A DNA stretch of 64,000 bases, taken from Superficieibacter electus. Lineage in GTDB: Bacteria; Pseudomonadota; Gammaproteobacteria; Enterobacterales; Enterobacteriaceae. The number at the start of each line of letters is the position of its first letter. Position 1 is the first letter of the stretch. The notes under the pieces were generated by a model, which worked only from the letters and a program-made list of their open reading frames with translations, made no database searches and was not told the origin of the DNA. A program made the translations under genes and the position numbers. Where the stretch lies: the NCBI RefSeq assembly GCF_002915575.1, contig NZ_PQGD01000009.1:62001-126000 (forward strand), written 5' to 3'. Positions 38,393 through 48,106 of this stretch are shown one piece after another.

Positions 38393-39043
38393 TACCCCTG
38401 CAACGGGGCCATACCGCCAGCCTTTATTTATAATTTCACCGGTCTGGTCAGTAGCAATAAGAGTGGGAGAATCCGTGCAATCGATTGACTGAGTAGCAGT
38501 ACAGATCGTCCGTGAAATGCCCCTCATGGCCTACAATCTGTCAACAGAATGTCAAAACGTCAATACAGGTAACCAGGATTTACATCAGGGATGAGAATTA
38601 ACAAACAAAGATTAAAAAAAGTTCAAGCCACTATTTTCAGCAGGGAAATTTATGCTAAGGCCAATGATGCAGAGGATTGTGCTGGTTATAACCTGTAAAG
38701 CAGATGTTAACTTTTAAACATATTAAGAAAAATTTCTTGCAAAATGGCGATTATCTGAGCGATTAATACCGCGAACGTTAAAACGCACAGCGGAAAATGC
38801 TGAGGTTATCCATAAGTAACGCGAAAAAAGGTTGATGCATATATAAAAAAATACAATGGATTATGTCACAAAATCGACAGGCGGCAGTGGGAGTTACCGG
38901 GCGATTGTGATAACTAATTAACGGGTTGTTGCGCCATAGTTAAAGGCACGTTTCATAATCCGAGCAGAAAAGGTGATGGCGGGCTGAATCTCGCAAAAAA
39001 TGGGCGGCAAAGACAGGCCGGGTTACCCAAATCGCACCGTTCT
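38393..39043. other. dppA upstream region
   Basis: About 650 bases without a supported gene. It is AT-rich from 38540 to 38900 and must hold the dppA promoter. I see no clean terminator, RNA gene or repeat until the tRNA-like remnant at 39044. Confidence 0.5.
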
Positions 39044-39092
39044 GGAGGTTCGCATTCTCTCTGGCTCCGGATGCAACAAGAGCAGGCTTTTG
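39044..39092 (+). repeat. Decayed tRNA 3'-end/terminator repeat, copy B
   Basis: GGAGGTTCGCATTCTCT...GGATGCAACAAGAGCAGGCTTTT aligns with 39376-39434 next to the tRNA-Pro gene (GGAGGTTCTCATCCTCT...AGATGCA...AGCAGGCTTTT). It resembles a T-arm and acceptor end read on the + strand, followed by half of the tRNA terminator. A second, more diverged copy of the same unit. Confidence 0.6.
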
Positions 39093-39132
39093 AAGTTGAT
39101 GGCAAACCTGTTTTGCTACTGTGTTCGCCGTT

Positions 39133-39235
39133 TTGCCGGGTGGCGGCTTCGCCTTACCCGGCCTACGAAAAATATAAACATCAATACGTTATGCGTAATC
39201 CGTAGGCCTGTGCAAGCGCAGCGCCGCCAGGCATA
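39133..39235. repeat. BIME (two REP elements)
   Basis: REP 1 at 39133-39166 (TTGCCGGGTGGCGGCTTCGCC...ACCCGGCCTACG) and an opposed REP 2 at 39202-39235 (CGTAGGCCTGTGCAAGCGCAGCGCC...AGGCAT), 35 bases apart. It lies within the tRNA-remnant region. Confidence 0.88.
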
Positions 39236-39274
39236 ATTCCACGGTATAAAGTTTGTCAGCAGGTTTTTTGAATT

Positions 39275-39367
39275 TGGTCGGTGCCAGAGGATGACTCGCC
39301 ACTACGTGGCTCGCCCTGCGGGTCGTTGCTGCGCAACGTTCTCTCGCTTCGCTCGGGTCGAACCTCC
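39275..39367 (-). pseudogene. tRNA-Pro 3'-end remnant split by a GNA-loop hairpin cluster
   Basis: On the - strand, GGAGGTTCGA (39358-39367) and CCTCTGGCACCGACCA (39275-39290) match the T-arm, acceptor end and CCA of the intact tRNA-Pro gene, but 65 bases (39293-39357) interrupt the T-loop. The insert holds consecutive small hairpins on the - strand, all with GNA triloops: GC-GAA-GC, CGTTGC-GCA-GCAACG, CCC-GCA-GGG, GCCAC-GTA-GTGGC. The remnant follows the true tRNA and its terminator and is again followed by a T-rich GCAGG terminator-like end. Confidence 0.65.
39293..39357. repeat. Cluster of four mini-hairpins
   Basis: Stems at 39298-39310 (5 bp), 39314-39322 (3 bp), 39324-39338 (6 bp) and 39346-39352 (2 bp core GCGAAGC), separated by one to a few bases. 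Loops on the - strand are GTA, GCA, GCA and GAA. See the finding for interpretation. Confidence 0.75.
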
Positions 39368-39405
39368 ATGCCCCCGGAGGTTCTCATCCTCTCAAACTCC
39401 AGATG

Positions 39406-39435
39406 CAAAAAAGCCTGCTCAGGAGCAGGCTTTTC
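39406..39435 (-). terminator. tRNA-Pro terminator
   Basis: Stem AAAAGCCTGCT / AGCAGGCTTTT with a four-base loop, six bases after the tRNA 3' end, followed by TTGC on the - strand. Strong and symmetric, so it may also act in the + direction. Confidence 0.9.
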
Positions 39436-39440
39436 AAATT

Positions 39441-39517
<77 letters not shown>

Positions 39518-39529
39518 AATGCGGGGCGC

Positions 39530-39558
39530 ATCTTACTGCGCGGCCAGGTGCCCGTCAA
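39530..39558 (-). promoter_or_regulatory. Sigma-70 promoter of proK
   Basis: On the - strand, TTGACG (39558-39553), a 17-base spacer, then TAAGAT (39535-39530), followed by a GC-rich discriminator GCGCCCCGC of the type found at stringently controlled stable-RNA promoters. The tRNA begins 13 bases after the -10 box. Confidence 0.88.
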
Positions 39559-39608
39559 TCCCTTAGCTAAAAAAAGCCATTCGATCGGCGAGAAACTGGC
39601 CTGACCGC

Positions 39609-41291
39609 TTATTTCTTAGCGGTTGTGGGTAAACGACACCAGTTATTGTTCTCGTTAATCCCGCCGTCCGGCGAGGTATAGCCCAGACAACCCATAATGG
39701 TATCGAACAGCTCAATATGATGACGCGGCACTTTCATTTGCGCCTGAGCCTTCATATGCGCCATTGCCTGTGCATGGTCCGGATTTTCCAGATACTTATC
39801 CGACATCCACACCATCATTGGCACGCGGAACTGCTCCGGTGGGGCCATATTACGTGGGGTGCCGTGCAGATGTTCCTTCTCGTTGATCGACTCACCGTGG
39901 TCGGCAGCGTAGAAGACAATGGCTTTTTTATCCCGCACCTGGTCGATGACTTTACTAATAAAGTAATCAACGTAGCTGACCGAGTTATCAAAGGAATTGA
40001 TCATCTGCGCTTTGCTACAGCCACCGTCCACGCCCATGCATTCCGGTTTCCACTGCGCAAAACTACGCGGATAACGCTGCGTGTAATTAAAGTGTGAGCC
40101 TTTGGTATGCAGAATAATCAGGTGCTTACCTTCAGTATTGTCCTGCAAGGAGCGCTGCATTTCATCCACCAGCAGCATGTCGTCAACCGGCTTGCCCCGG
40201 TTACGCGGTTCCGCGCCAATCTGTTCGCGGTAGGAAATGTTGTCCGCCATCGTATTGCTGTAGAACCACATTTCGCTCTGCATTGCGTAGAGATCGGAAC
40301 TAAAACCCAGTTGCTTGAGCACCGCAAAGACGTTCTGCTCTTTTAGCGTGCGCTGCGGATTATCTGCCGCGCCGCCTTCCCGCACAAACATACAGCGCAG
40401 AGAGAGTTTGGTGGCCGTATCACAGGAATAACCGCGAAACGCCGCCAGGTTTTTCTCCTGGGCCAGGCGCGGTGTGGTATTACGCTCGTAACCGAAAAGG
40501 CCCATATGATCCCAGCGGGTTGTTTCACCGATAATGAAAACCACGTATGTGTCATCCAGATCTTTCGGTGCCTGCCAGGTGAATTTTTTCGCCGGGTTCA
40601 TCAGCGACTTATTATCCGAGGATTCATCGACCTGCGCCCAGGCATACAGCCCCAGCGCGGAAATCCAGTTTGACGGCAGGTAGGAGTTGGCGACGACGCC
40701 GCCGTAGCTCGGTAAATCCACGCCCGTCTGATGCTCGACTTTCTTCTGCTGAATATCCAGCAGGCGAATTGGCCCCCAGACCAGCAATCCGGCAACCAGC
40801 ACCGCCGCCACGCTGCCTACCCGCTGGCCCGGCGTGCGCAGTTGCCGCATAAGGGTATAAGGGCTGCGGTTACTCCAGATGAAAATCAGCGGCACGATGC
40901 TGACAAAGAACATCCACAAAATGAAGTGCAGGCCAACCACTTCTTTTGACAGATCGATATCCGTCGTCATAACTGAGGCAATAATGCCATAGCCAATAAC
41001 CACGTTCAGGAAAGTCATGTAATAGCTGGCACCAGCCGAGCAGAGCACTAGCAGAGTCACGAGGATACGCCAGACGCGACGGCCGAGGAGAGAGAGAATT
41101 CGTAAGAGCAGGAAGGTCACCAGCACGGTGGCGACCAGTTCAACAATCGCCGCCAATCCTTTCCAGATCGTAAATGATTCTGCGTAGCTGTCGAACCGAC
41201 GGACAAAAACTGCGCAATTCATAAACAGGCCGATATAGATAGCCAGCAGGAGGCTCAGCATCTGCTGAGACATCACTTTAATGTATTTCAT
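39609..41291 (-). CDS. eptB: Kdo2-lipid A phosphoethanolamine transferase EptB
   Basis: 560 residues (E. coli 563). Five N-terminal membrane helices (to about residue 180) anchor a periplasmic alkaline-phosphatase-fold domain. The nucleophile Thr lies in [10 protein letters not shown] (Thr257), and metal-site motifs HTKGSH and ADHGESI are intact. It adds phosphoethanolamine to the outer Kdo of LPS, lowering surface charge. In E. coli it is repressed by the small RNA MgrR and activated by sigma-E; I did not resolve those sites here. Confidence 0.95.
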   Translation of the reverse strand: MKYIKVMSQQMLSLLLAIYIGLFMNCAVFVRRFDSYAESFTIWKGLAAIVELVATVLVTFLLLRILSLLGRRVWRILVTLLVLCSAGASYYMTFLNVVIGYGIIASVMTTDIDLSKEVVGLHFILWMFFVSIVPLIFIWSNRSPYTLMRQLRTPGQRVGSVAAVLVAGLLVWGPIRLLDIQQKKVEHQTGVDLPSYGGVVANSYLPSNWISALGLYAWAQVDESSDNKSLMNPAKKFTWQAPKDLDDTYVVFIIGETTRWDHMGLFGYERNTTPRLAQEKNLAAFRGYSCDTATKLSLRCMFVREGGAADNPQRTLKEQNVFAVLKQLGFSSDLYAMQSEMWFYSNTMADNISYREQIGAEPRNRGKPVDDMLLVDEMQRSLQDNTEGKHLIILHTKGSHFNYTQRYPRSFAQWKPECMGVDGGCSKAQMINSFDNSVSYVDYFISKVIDQVRDKKAIVFYAADHGESINEKEHLHGTPRNMAPPEQFRVPMMVWMSDKYLENPDHAQAMAHMKAQAQMKVPRHHIELFDTIMGCLGYTSPDGGINENNNWCRLPTTAKK

Positions 41292-41516
41292 GCAAAAACC
41301 CTGGGAAAAAGGGACTCATAAATCAGCCTGCACCGCGTGCAGGCTAAAGAAAGCGCATCATCTCTGTTATTAGAAACTGCTAAGCGCGGCTAAGTAGACC
41401 ACAGGGGAAGGAAAAAGTGTCCAGGAGAAATGTGATCTGACCAATTATTTACAAAAATAGTCGGTCAGATCAGTGAGATAGATTAGCAGGCTAAGTAACT
41501 GCTTTAATTAATAACC

Positions 41517-42725
41517 TTAATATGTCGCCTGAGCGCCATGCCAGGTCATACGCTGCGGCTGGCGAATGGTTGTTGACAGCGCCAGCGACAGAATCAGCAG
41601 CGCAAAAATCACGCAGAAAGTCACATAGAAGCCACCAAACAGCGAGGCGATGATGGAGCCACAAATACTGCCGATCCCAAAGCCCAGATAAATTACACCA
41701 TAGTTTTTCGCCAGGTTGTTAAGGCCGAAGAATTCACTGACCAGCGACGGGAAGACGGTGATCGTACCGCCGAAGTTAAAGGCCACACAGGCAATGGCAG
41801 CGAAAAATGTCACTTCATTTAACGGCGCGAACAGTAATGCCGCCATGCCAACCAGTGAAATTACCTGACCTATCGTGATCACCCGGATGCGGGCGATTTT
41901 ATCGGACAGGATGCCCAGTACCAGACGACCGCTCAGGTTAGCAATGGAGATGATGGTCACCGCATTAGCAGCGGTAGCAACGTCCAGATGCACCATGCCC
42001 TGCGCGATATCTTTCGCAACGCCTATCACATACAGGCCGCTCATGCAGGCAGTAAGGAACATCACCGCCAGCATCCAGTACTGCGGTTTGCGCATGGATT
42101 CGGCGAGGGTAAAGTCGTTTTCCACCGCGCCGTTCACCGTTTTCACGCTTTGCTGCGGCGCATCTTTCATCAGGGTGGAACCGGCAACAATCATCACCAG
42201 TACAATCGCGCCCCAAATCATAAAGGTTTTTTCGAGGCCAACGGTTTCCAGCAGATGACTGTCAATGAACTTAAAGCCGAGGCTGCCCAGACCGTAAGAA
42301 CCAATCGCCAGCGCAGAAATCACGCCTTTACGCTCCGGGAACCATTTCACGCAGTTGGAGAGGGTCAGCAAATAGCCTGCGCCGTCTGCCAGCCCCACCA
42401 GCAGCCCGGCGCTAAGCCACAGCATCAGTAGGTTGTCAGAATGGGCGGTGAGGAAAAAGCCAACACCGAGCATGATGCCTGACGCCATAGTGACGCGCTT
42501 TACGCCAAAGCGTTCCTGAAGTTTTCCGGCAACGGAAGAAGAAAGCGCCAGACCGAGGCTTAGCAAGCCAAACGAAAAGGCGACCTGGCTTACCGGCTCA
42601 TCCAGTTTGCTGGAGAGCGCGCCGTTAAACAGGCTCCAGGTATAGACCGATCCCAGCGCAAACTGGGTGATGATAGTGCCGAGTAAGGTTAACCAGCGGG
42701 TACGATTACGGGTTGATGTGTTCAT
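41517..42725 (-). CDS. yhjX: Pyruvate-induced MFS transporter YhjX
   Basis: 402 residues from ATG 42725; a TTG/ATG pair seven codons upstream is also possible, and neither has a strong ribosome site. Twelve membrane helices; the opening RTRWLTLLGTIITQFALGSVYTWSLFNGALS is nearly identical to E. coli YhjX. Belongs to the oxalate:formate antiporter-like MFS group. In E. coli it is the main target of the YpdA/YpdB pyruvate-sensing system. A matching direct repeat lies about 105 bases upstream. Confidence 0.93.
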   Translation of the reverse strand: MNTSTRNRTRWLTLLGTIITQFALGSVYTWSLFNGALSSKLDEPVSQVAFSFGLLSLGLALSSSVAGKLQERFGVKRVTMASGIMLGVGFFLTAHSDNLLMLWLSAGLLVGLADGAGYLLTLSNCVKWFPERKGVISALAIGSYGLGSLGFKFIDSHLLETVGLEKTFMIWGAIVLVMIVAGSTLMKDAPQQSVKTVNGAVENDFTLAESMRKPQYWMLAVMFLTACMSGLYVIGVAKDIAQGMVHLDVATAANAVTIISIANLSGRLVLGILSDKIARIRVITIGQVISLVGMAALLFAPLNEVTFFAAIACVAFNFGGTITVFPSLVSEFFGLNNLAKNYGVIYLGFGIGSICGSIIASLFGGFYVTFCVIFALLILSLALSTTIRQPQRMTWHGAQATY

Positions 42726-42830
42726 GGCAAGCGTCCAGGTCATCAAAATTGAAGGATTTCACTGCCATCAACGATAGCGAAGTCCTTTCAATACCTGGGG
42801 GAAAACGGCATGAAGTGCAGCAGGAACGGA

Positions 42831-42861
42831 ATGAATGGCATTAAACGCAGAATGAACGGCA
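42831..42861 (-). promoter_or_regulatory. YpdB (PyrR) direct-repeat binding site
   Basis: On the - strand, TGCCGTTCAT-N11-TGCCATTCAT. The E. coli YpdB motif is GGCATTTCAT-N11-GGCATTTCAT: spacing is exact and 7 of 10 bases match in each half. The region is unusually repetitive; a further ATGCC..TTCAT-like half is nearby. Confidence 0.65.
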
Positions 42862-42898
42862 TTGCATGCAGGTGATGCCAACGTTGCTGCATTGCGGC

Positions 42899-43009
42899 TA
42901 CCTGCCTGGTGGCGCTGCGCTTACCAGGCCTACGGAGGACACAACTTAAGGACGGGTGTTCACGCCGCAGCAACCTGTAGGCCGGGCAAACGCAGTGCCG
43001 CCCGGCAGG
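42899..43009. repeat. BIME between yhjX and yhjY
   Basis: REP TGCCTGGTGGCGCTGCGC...ACCAGGCCTACGG at the left and an opposed REP TGTAGGCCGGGCAAACGCAG...CCCGGCAGG at the right, about 35 bases apart. Both share the core GGCNGNNGCGCTGCG pattern of the other REPs, but the left one uses an AGG/CCT variant stem. Confidence 0.87.
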
Positions 43010-43016
43010 TCTGAGC

Positions 43017-43718
43017 TCAGAATCGCGCGCTCACGCCCATCGTATACAAATAGTTCGCGCCCACGTTAGTATTCTCAGCCTGCGACAGTGCGGCATACGC
43101 CGCCAGGTGCTGATTCAGCAGCATATCCGCACCCACGGTAACGTCCAGCCAGTTGCCTTCCTGATCGAACGCGCTCAGGCGGTTAAGCCCCGATTGTGAC
43201 TTCCACAGATTATCACCATACTGTTGGTTATAACTGATTTGCGCCCACGGACGCAGATCGCCAAAGCGTGAATCCACGCGCCAGCCGAGGGAGCTGACGC
43301 TGGCGTGCCACAGCGCGTCAAGCCCCTGGTTCACCACGCTATCGCCAAATTCGTTGTAGATAGATGAAGAAGAACCATCGTAATGCCACGCGGCCACTGG
43401 CCCGGTAGTGACGTTCTCACGCAGGGCGATATTCCAGCCAAGACTCATTGAACTGGTCGCGTCCAGCGGCGTGCTGTCCGGTAGATTAACGGCCAGACCG
43501 GGCATATTTTGTGCCGCATGAATCCGCTCGGCGAGAATGTCATTGTAATCAGGTTGGTGATCGTTATCCCATGTATAGCGTTCAGTCGTATTACTTTGCT
43601 GGTCATCAACGATATATTCCTGTTGCCAGGCTTGTGCTGTGTCTGTCCAGAGTGAATATACAGACACAGCGGCCAGGAGCATCACGCTCCGGCGACCACT
43701 GTGCTTTTTTATTATCAT
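43017..43718 (-). CDS. yhjY: Predicted outer membrane / autotransporter-barrel-like protein YhjY
   Basis: 233 residues from ATG 43718, supported by AGGAGT upstream and by a signal peptide (SVMLLAAVSVYSLWTDTAQA, cleaved before WQQEYI). The open frame continues far upstream but resembles nothing there. The mature protein is beta-rich with alternating aromatic strands (GWRVDSRFGDLRPWAQISYNQQYG) and ends in Phe (GVSARF), the outer membrane barrel signal. Matches E. coli YhjY (232 residues). Function unknown; not a lipase despite some annotations. Confidence 0.9.
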   Translation of the reverse strand: MIIKKHSGRRSVMLLAAVSVYSLWTDTAQAWQQEYIVDDQQSNTTERYTWDNDHQPDYNDILAERIHAAQNMPGLAVNLPDSTPLDATSSMSLGWNIALRENVTTGPVAAWHYDGSSSSIYNEFGDSVVNQGLDALWHASVSSLGWRVDSRFGDLRPWAQISYNQQYGDNLWKSQSGLNRLSAFDQEGNWLDVTVGADMLLNQHLAAYAALSQAENTNVGANYLYTMGVSARF

Positions 43719-43933
43719 CAAAGCGACTCCTGGAAGAGCCGAATTCGGCGATTTTTTTGATGTTGTTTGTGGGGAAACAAGACGCCATGTCATTCGAGTT
43801 GAACAAACGTAACCACAGATCGGCAACTTGAAGGATAGTGTGCTTAACCCTGTATTAAATATTGTCTTTTTAACAGACACGTCAAGCCTGCAGAATGATA
43901 TATTTTTGCTAAAACATGCGAAGGGAGAAGACC

Positions 43934-44515
43934 ATGCAACGTTGCGGTTGGGTAAGTCAGGAACCACTTTACATTGCCTATCACGACAGTGAATGGGGCG
44001 TACCGCAAACCGACGGTAAAAAGCTCTTTGAGATGATCTGTCTTGAAGGCCAGCAGGCCGGGCTATCCTGGATTACGGTGTTGAAAAAACGGGAAAATTA
44101 TCGGCGGAGCTTTCATAACTTCGATCCTGTGCGCGTTGCTGCAATGCAGGATGCCGATGTTGAAAGACTTATGCAGGATGCCGGTATCATCCGCCATCGC
44201 GGAAAAATTCAGGCCATTATTGCGAATGCCCGCGCGTATCTTGAGATGGAAAGCAATGGCGAACCCTTCGCAACATTTGTCTGGTCTTTCGTTGACCACC
44301 AGCCCATCGTGCGCCATGCCGCCACCCTCGGTGATGTGCCGGTTTCAACACCTATCTCGGACGCACTGGCGAAAGCCTTAAAAAAACGTGGCTTCAAGTT
44401 TGTGGGCACCACTATTTGCTATTCGTTTATGCAAGCCTGCGGTCTGGTAAATGATCACATCACGGGATGCTTTTGTCATCCGGGAGGCCAGCATGATCCG
44501 CGCCTGGCACAATAA
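43934..44515 (+). CDS. tag: 3-methyladenine DNA glycosylase I
   Basis: Removes 3-methyladenine from alkylated DNA. 193 residues from ATG 43934 (AAGGGAG upstream). Zinc ligands expected from E. coli Tag are present: Cys4 (MQRCGW), His17 (AYHD), and the C-terminal NDHITGC His and Cys. The catalytic-pocket Glu38 lies in MICLEGQQAGLSW. It overlaps yiaC by 23 bases in another frame; the C-terminal tail is slightly longer than in E. coli. Confidence 0.96.
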   Translation: MQRCGWVSQEPLYIAYHDSEWGVPQTDGKKLFEMICLEGQQAGLSWITVLKKRENYRRSFHNFDPVRVAAMQDADVERLMQDAGIIRHRGKIQAIIANARAYLEMESNGEPFATFVWSFVDHQPIVRHAATLGDVPVSTPISDALAKALKKRGFKFVGTTICYSFMQACGLVNDHITGCFCHPGGQHDPRLAQ

Positions 44516-44939
44516 AGACACCACAAAGCTATTGAATCTGTGGCTGGAGAGCACCCGCTACGGTCATCCGTTCATTAACGAGCGCTACTGGTATGAAAGC
44601 GAAGCGATTGTGCGCGATGTTTATCTTCCGGCGGCGCAAACGTGGGTATGGGAAGAAAAAGGCGTGCCGGGTGGATTTATCAGCGTCATGGAACAACGCT
44701 TTGTCGGTGCGCTATTTGTCTCCCCGAGACTGATCGGCAGAGGAATTGGCCGGGCGCTATTACATCATGTGCAACAGCGTTTCCCGATCCTCAGCCTCGA
44801 GGTTTATCAAAAAAACATTCGGGCGGTGAATTTCTACCACGCTCAGGGCTTTCGGATTGAAGACAGCGCCTGGCAGGAAGAAACTCAGCACCCGACGTGG
44901 ATCATGAGCTGGGAGGCGGATCAAACGCCGTCAGCGTAA
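44493..44939 (+). CDS. yiaC: GNAT acetyltransferase YiaC
   Basis: 148 residues from ATG 44493, preceded by GGGAGGCC. The GNAT core is clear: the acetyl-CoA loop [12 protein letters not shown] (about 78-89) and the [18 protein letters not shown] strand-helix (about 102-119). YiaC is one of the protein lysine acetyltransferases identified in E. coli. It overlaps the end of tag, so the two are cotranscribed, and its 3' end overlaps the convergent bisC by 38 bases. Confidence 0.93.
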   Translation: MIRAWHNKDTTKLLNLWLESTRYGHPFINERYWYESEAIVRDVYLPAAQTWVWEEKGVPGGFISVMEQRFVGALFVSPRLIGRGIGRALLHHVQQRFPILSLEVYQKNIRAVNFYHAQGFRIEDSAWQEETQHPTWIMSWEADQTPSA

Positions 44940-47235
44940 GGGCCGGACCGGTATATTTTTCAACCCACGCCAGCGCGGTGTTTCCCGCGCAACCATTTCC
45001 CAGCCGTGAGCTGGGAAGATCTTTGGTCAGCACGTTCACCGCACCGTTTTTACAGATCCCGCCGGCCTGCGGATCGAGATCCGGCCAGCCGCCTTCGTGG
45101 ATGCACAGCACGCCGGGCCGGATGCCATCGCTGATCGTCGCCCCTGCCAGCACCTGGCCGCGCTGATTCCACACCCGCACCACGTCACCTTCCTGAATAC
45201 CACGCGCGGCGGCGTCCTGCGGGTGCAATGTGATCGGTTCCCGCCCGGCGACTGCATACTGTTCACGCAGGTGCGAATAGCTGAGCTGACTGTGTAAACG
45301 GTGCGCCGGGTGCGCCGACAGCACCTGGAGCTGCTCAGGTTCGGCATTGCCGTGCCATTCGTCCGGCTCGAGCCACATCGGATGCGCAGGACAGTCGGCG
45401 TAACCAAAACTGGCAATCCGTGCGGAATAGATTTCGATTTTGCCGCTCGCGGTCTTCAGCGGGTGAGCCTGCGGATCGCGGCGGAAATCAGCGAAGCGGA
45501 CAAACTGCGCATTCTGCTCGCTCTCCGGCATCTCGATAAGCTGATTGGCCTGCCAGAAAGACGCAAACGGCGGCAGCGTCACCTGCTGGCTGGCTCCCCG
45601 CTGCGCGGCAATATTGTAGAAGGTTTCCAGCCACTGAAGATCGCTTTTCCCTTCGGTAAAGCGTTGACGGCCGCCGGTCTCCCAGCGCTCGCTGAGATCG
45701 GCAAACACCTCAAAGTCATCGCGGGCTTCATCACGCGGCGTCACCACCTGTTTCATGGGTACCAGATGCTGGTTGCTGTAATCGCCGGTCATGGTTAAAT
45801 CGTTGCGTTCAAACGAGGTCGTGGCAGGCAGAACGATGTCCGCGTGTTTCGCCGCTGCCGTCCAGTAGCATTCAGAAATCACCACCAGCTCGGGCTTTTG
45901 CCAGGCGCGGATGAGCCGGTTGGTGTCCTGATGATGGGTAAAGTTTGCCCCGCCCGCCCACCAGACAAAGCGAATATCCGGGAAATGCCGATCCATACCG
46001 TTATGCTGATACGGCGCGCCGGGGTTTTCCAGCGCTTCGACAATTCGCGCCACCGGGATTTTATCTACCGCATCGATCCCGTCCTGCACGCTGCCCTGCA
46101 TTGAGGCCAGTACCGCCGCGCGCCGCGTCGGGTTGCCGCCGTTGGCAAAATGGTATGAAAGCCCGAAACCGCCGCCCGGCGTGCCGATCTGCCCGAGCAT
46201 GGCGGCCAGCGTCACCATCATCCAGTGCTTTTGTTCGCCAAACTGCTGGCGCTGCATGCCCCAGCCGCCCATCAACATTGTGGTGTTATGATGAAAAATA
46301 GCCGCCAGTTCGCGAATTTTGGCTGCCGGAACGCCGCAAATCTCTGCTGCCCACTCGGCGGTTTTCGGCGTGCCGTCACTGTCGCCGCTCAGGTAGGCGG
46401 CAAAGATCTCATAGCCTTGTGTACAGTGGTCCAGAAAATCGCTGTCCTGCCAGCCGTTTTCGACCAGCGTATGCGCGATACCGAGCATTAACGCCACGTC
46501 GGTCCCCATATGAGGCGCAATCCACTCCGCTGCATCGCCGAGAAAGTCCACCGTTTCAGATCGCATCGGATCGATGCAGATCAGCCGCTTGCCGCTTTTG
46601 CGCAGCGCGTCAAAGTAAGGAATACCCTGCTCATCCGAGGCGTTCCAGGCAATCTTAAGCGTATTGAGCGGGTTGGCGCTCCACAGGACGACGACATCGC
46701 TGTGCTCCAGCACCAGCGGCCAGCTGGTCTGCTGCTGGTATACTTCGTTGCCGCCGACCACATACGGCATAATGGCCTGCGCCGCGCCGGTAGAATAATC
46801 GCCCAGATGCCCGGTATAACCGCCTGCCAGACTCATATACCGCTGAAGCAGCGTCGCCGCTTTGTGTAACACGCCGTTAGAGCGCCAGCCGTAAGACCCG
46901 GCAAAAATGGAGGCCGGGCCGTAGCTTTCCCGGATGCGTTTATGCTGAGCGTGGATCAGATCCAGTGCTTCATCCCAGCTCACGCGGACAAATTCATCCT
47001 GCCCGCGCACGCCGCGGGGATTGTCCGGCGATGTCAGAAACCCTTTACGCACCATCGGAAAGCGTACGCGGGTTTTACTGTGCACTTGATCGCGCACGGC
47101 AGTTTGTAACGAGTTTTCAAAAGGAGTAGCGAGCGCGCCACGGGAAGAAAATACCGTGTCGCCATCGGTCTCAACCAGCATGGGTCCCCAGTGGGCCGCC
47201 GTAAGTACCGTTTTTTTCTCTGATGCGATTGTCAA
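44902..47235 (-). CDS. bisC: Biotin sulfoxide reductase BisC (molybdoenzyme)
   Basis: Reduces biotin-d-sulfoxide and methionine sulfoxide in the cytoplasm with a bis-MGD molybdenum cofactor. I place the start at a TTG (47235) preceded by CAGGAG at ideal spacing, giving 777 residues, exactly the E. coli length; a GTG at 47280 would add 15 unrelated residues and has no ribosome site. DMSO-reductase family motifs are intact: [13 protein letters not shown], the molybdenum-ligand Ser in [10 protein letters not shown], and the C-terminal cofactor motif [17 protein letters not shown]. There is no Tat signal or Fe-S cluster motif. Divergent from yiaD. Confidence 0.94.
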   Translation of the reverse strand: MTIASEKKTVLTAAHWGPMLVETDGDTVFSSRGALATPFENSLQTAVRDQVHSKTRVRFPMVRKGFLTSPDNPRGVRGQDEFVRVSWDEALDLIHAQHKRIRESYGPASIFAGSYGWRSNGVLHKAATLLQRYMSLAGGYTGHLGDYSTGAAQAIMPYVVGGNEVYQQQTSWPLVLEHSDVVVLWSANPLNTLKIAWNASDEQGIPYFDALRKSGKRLICIDPMRSETVDFLGDAAEWIAPHMGTDVALMLGIAHTLVENGWQDSDFLDHCTQGYEIFAAYLSGDSDGTPKTAEWAAEICGVPAAKIRELAAIFHHNTTMLMGGWGMQRQQFGEQKHWMMVTLAAMLGQIGTPGGGFGLSYHFANGGNPTRRAAVLASMQGSVQDGIDAVDKIPVARIVEALENPGAPYQHNGMDRHFPDIRFVWWAGGANFTHHQDTNRLIRAWQKPELVVISECYWTAAAKHADIVLPATTSFERNDLTMTGDYSNQHLVPMKQVVTPRDEARDDFEVFADLSERWETGGRQRFTEGKSDLQWLETFYNIAAQRGASQQVTLPPFASFWQANQLIEMPESEQNAQFVRFADFRRDPQAHPLKTASGKIEIYSARIASFGYADCPAHPMWLEPDEWHGNAEPEQLQVLSAHPAHRLHSQLSYSHLREQYAVAGREPITLHPQDAAARGIQEGDVVRVWNQRGQVLAGATISDGIRPGVLCIHEGGWPDLDPQAGGICKNGAVNVLTKDLPSSRLGNGCAGNTALAWVEKYTGPALTLTAFDPPPSS

Positions 47236-47396
47236 AACACGCTCCTGAGTCGTCAATGCAGGTGTGACGGCGTTTATCACCGTTCAATGTTGTTTACAAA
47301 ATTCGGAGTTGTCCCCGGAATTTTCTCCGTATTCTCACGTCATAATCAACCGTCTCGCCTGCCGAGGCAAAGAATAAAAAGGATTAAGGAAATAAG

Positions 47397-48059
47397 ATGA
47401 AAAAACGCGTATTGATCATCGCTGCACTTGTCAGCGGCACGCTGGCCGTTTCAGGCTGTACCACTAACCCTTATACCGGCGAGCGCGAAGCAGGTAAATC
47501 CGGCATTGGCGCAGGGGTAGGTACCCTGGTCGGCGCAGGTATTGGCGCGCTCTCTTCATCGAAAAAAGACCGCGGTAAAGGTGCGCTGATTGGCGCTGCC
47601 GCAGGCGCGGCGCTGGGCGGCGGCGTGGGTTATTATATGGACGTTCAGGAAGCAAAACTGCGTGAGAAAATGCAGGGAACCGGCGTGAGCGTGACGCGAA
47701 ATGGCGATAACATCACGTTAAATATGCCAAGTAATGTGACCTTCGACAGCAGCAGCGCAACGCTGAAACCAGCGGGGGCAAACACCCTCACCGGCGTGGC
47801 GATGGTGCTGAAAGAGTATCCTAAAACGGCGGTTAACATTGTGGGTTATACCGACAGCACCGGCGGCCAGGACCTGAATATGCGCCTGTCCAAACAGCGC
47901 GCTGACTCGGTAGGAAGCTCGCTGATTACCCAGGGCGTTGATGCCAGCCGTATTCGCACCTCCGGTATGGGTCCGGCCAATCCGGTTGCCAGCAACAGCA
48001 CTGAAGAAGGCAAGGCACAGAACCGTCGCGTAGAAATTACGTTAAGCCCGCTCCAGTAA
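47397..48059 (+). CDS. yiaD: OmpA-family outer membrane lipoprotein YiaD
   Basis: 220 residues. A lipoprotein signal with lipobox AVSGC (Cys21) is followed by a glycine-zipper segment (about 35-80, GIGAGVGTLVGAGIGAL) and a C-terminal OmpA peptidoglycan-binding domain (about 110-215) with the GYTDSTG and NMRLSKQRADSV motifs. In E. coli it is a multicopy suppressor of bamD defects. AAGGAAATAAG precedes the start. The following BIME may protect the mRNA end. Confidence 0.95.
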   Translation: MKKRVLIIAALVSGTLAVSGCTTNPYTGEREAGKSGIGAGVGTLVGAGIGALSSSKKDRGKGALIGAAAGAALGGGVGYYMDVQEAKLREKMQGTGVSVTRNGDNITLNMPSNVTFDSSSATLKPAGANTLTGVAMVLKEYPKTAVNIVGYTDSTGGQDLNMRLSKQRADSVGSSLITQGVDASRIRTSGMGPANPVASNSTEEGKAQNRRVEITLSPLQ

Positions 48060-48106
48060 GTGCAGCGCCACCGGACACGGCGTCCGGCGTGAGCATTGCA
48101 TCGCGA

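Noticed and set aside
42788-42973. 61-codon frame with repeated MPF...  motifs before yhjX
   Set aside because: The repeats are the YpdB-type operator region and a REP read as protein; not a gene.
43719-43967. 83-codon extension of yhjY
   Set aside because: Precedes the signal peptide and the AGGAGT ribosome site, and overlaps the tag promoter region.
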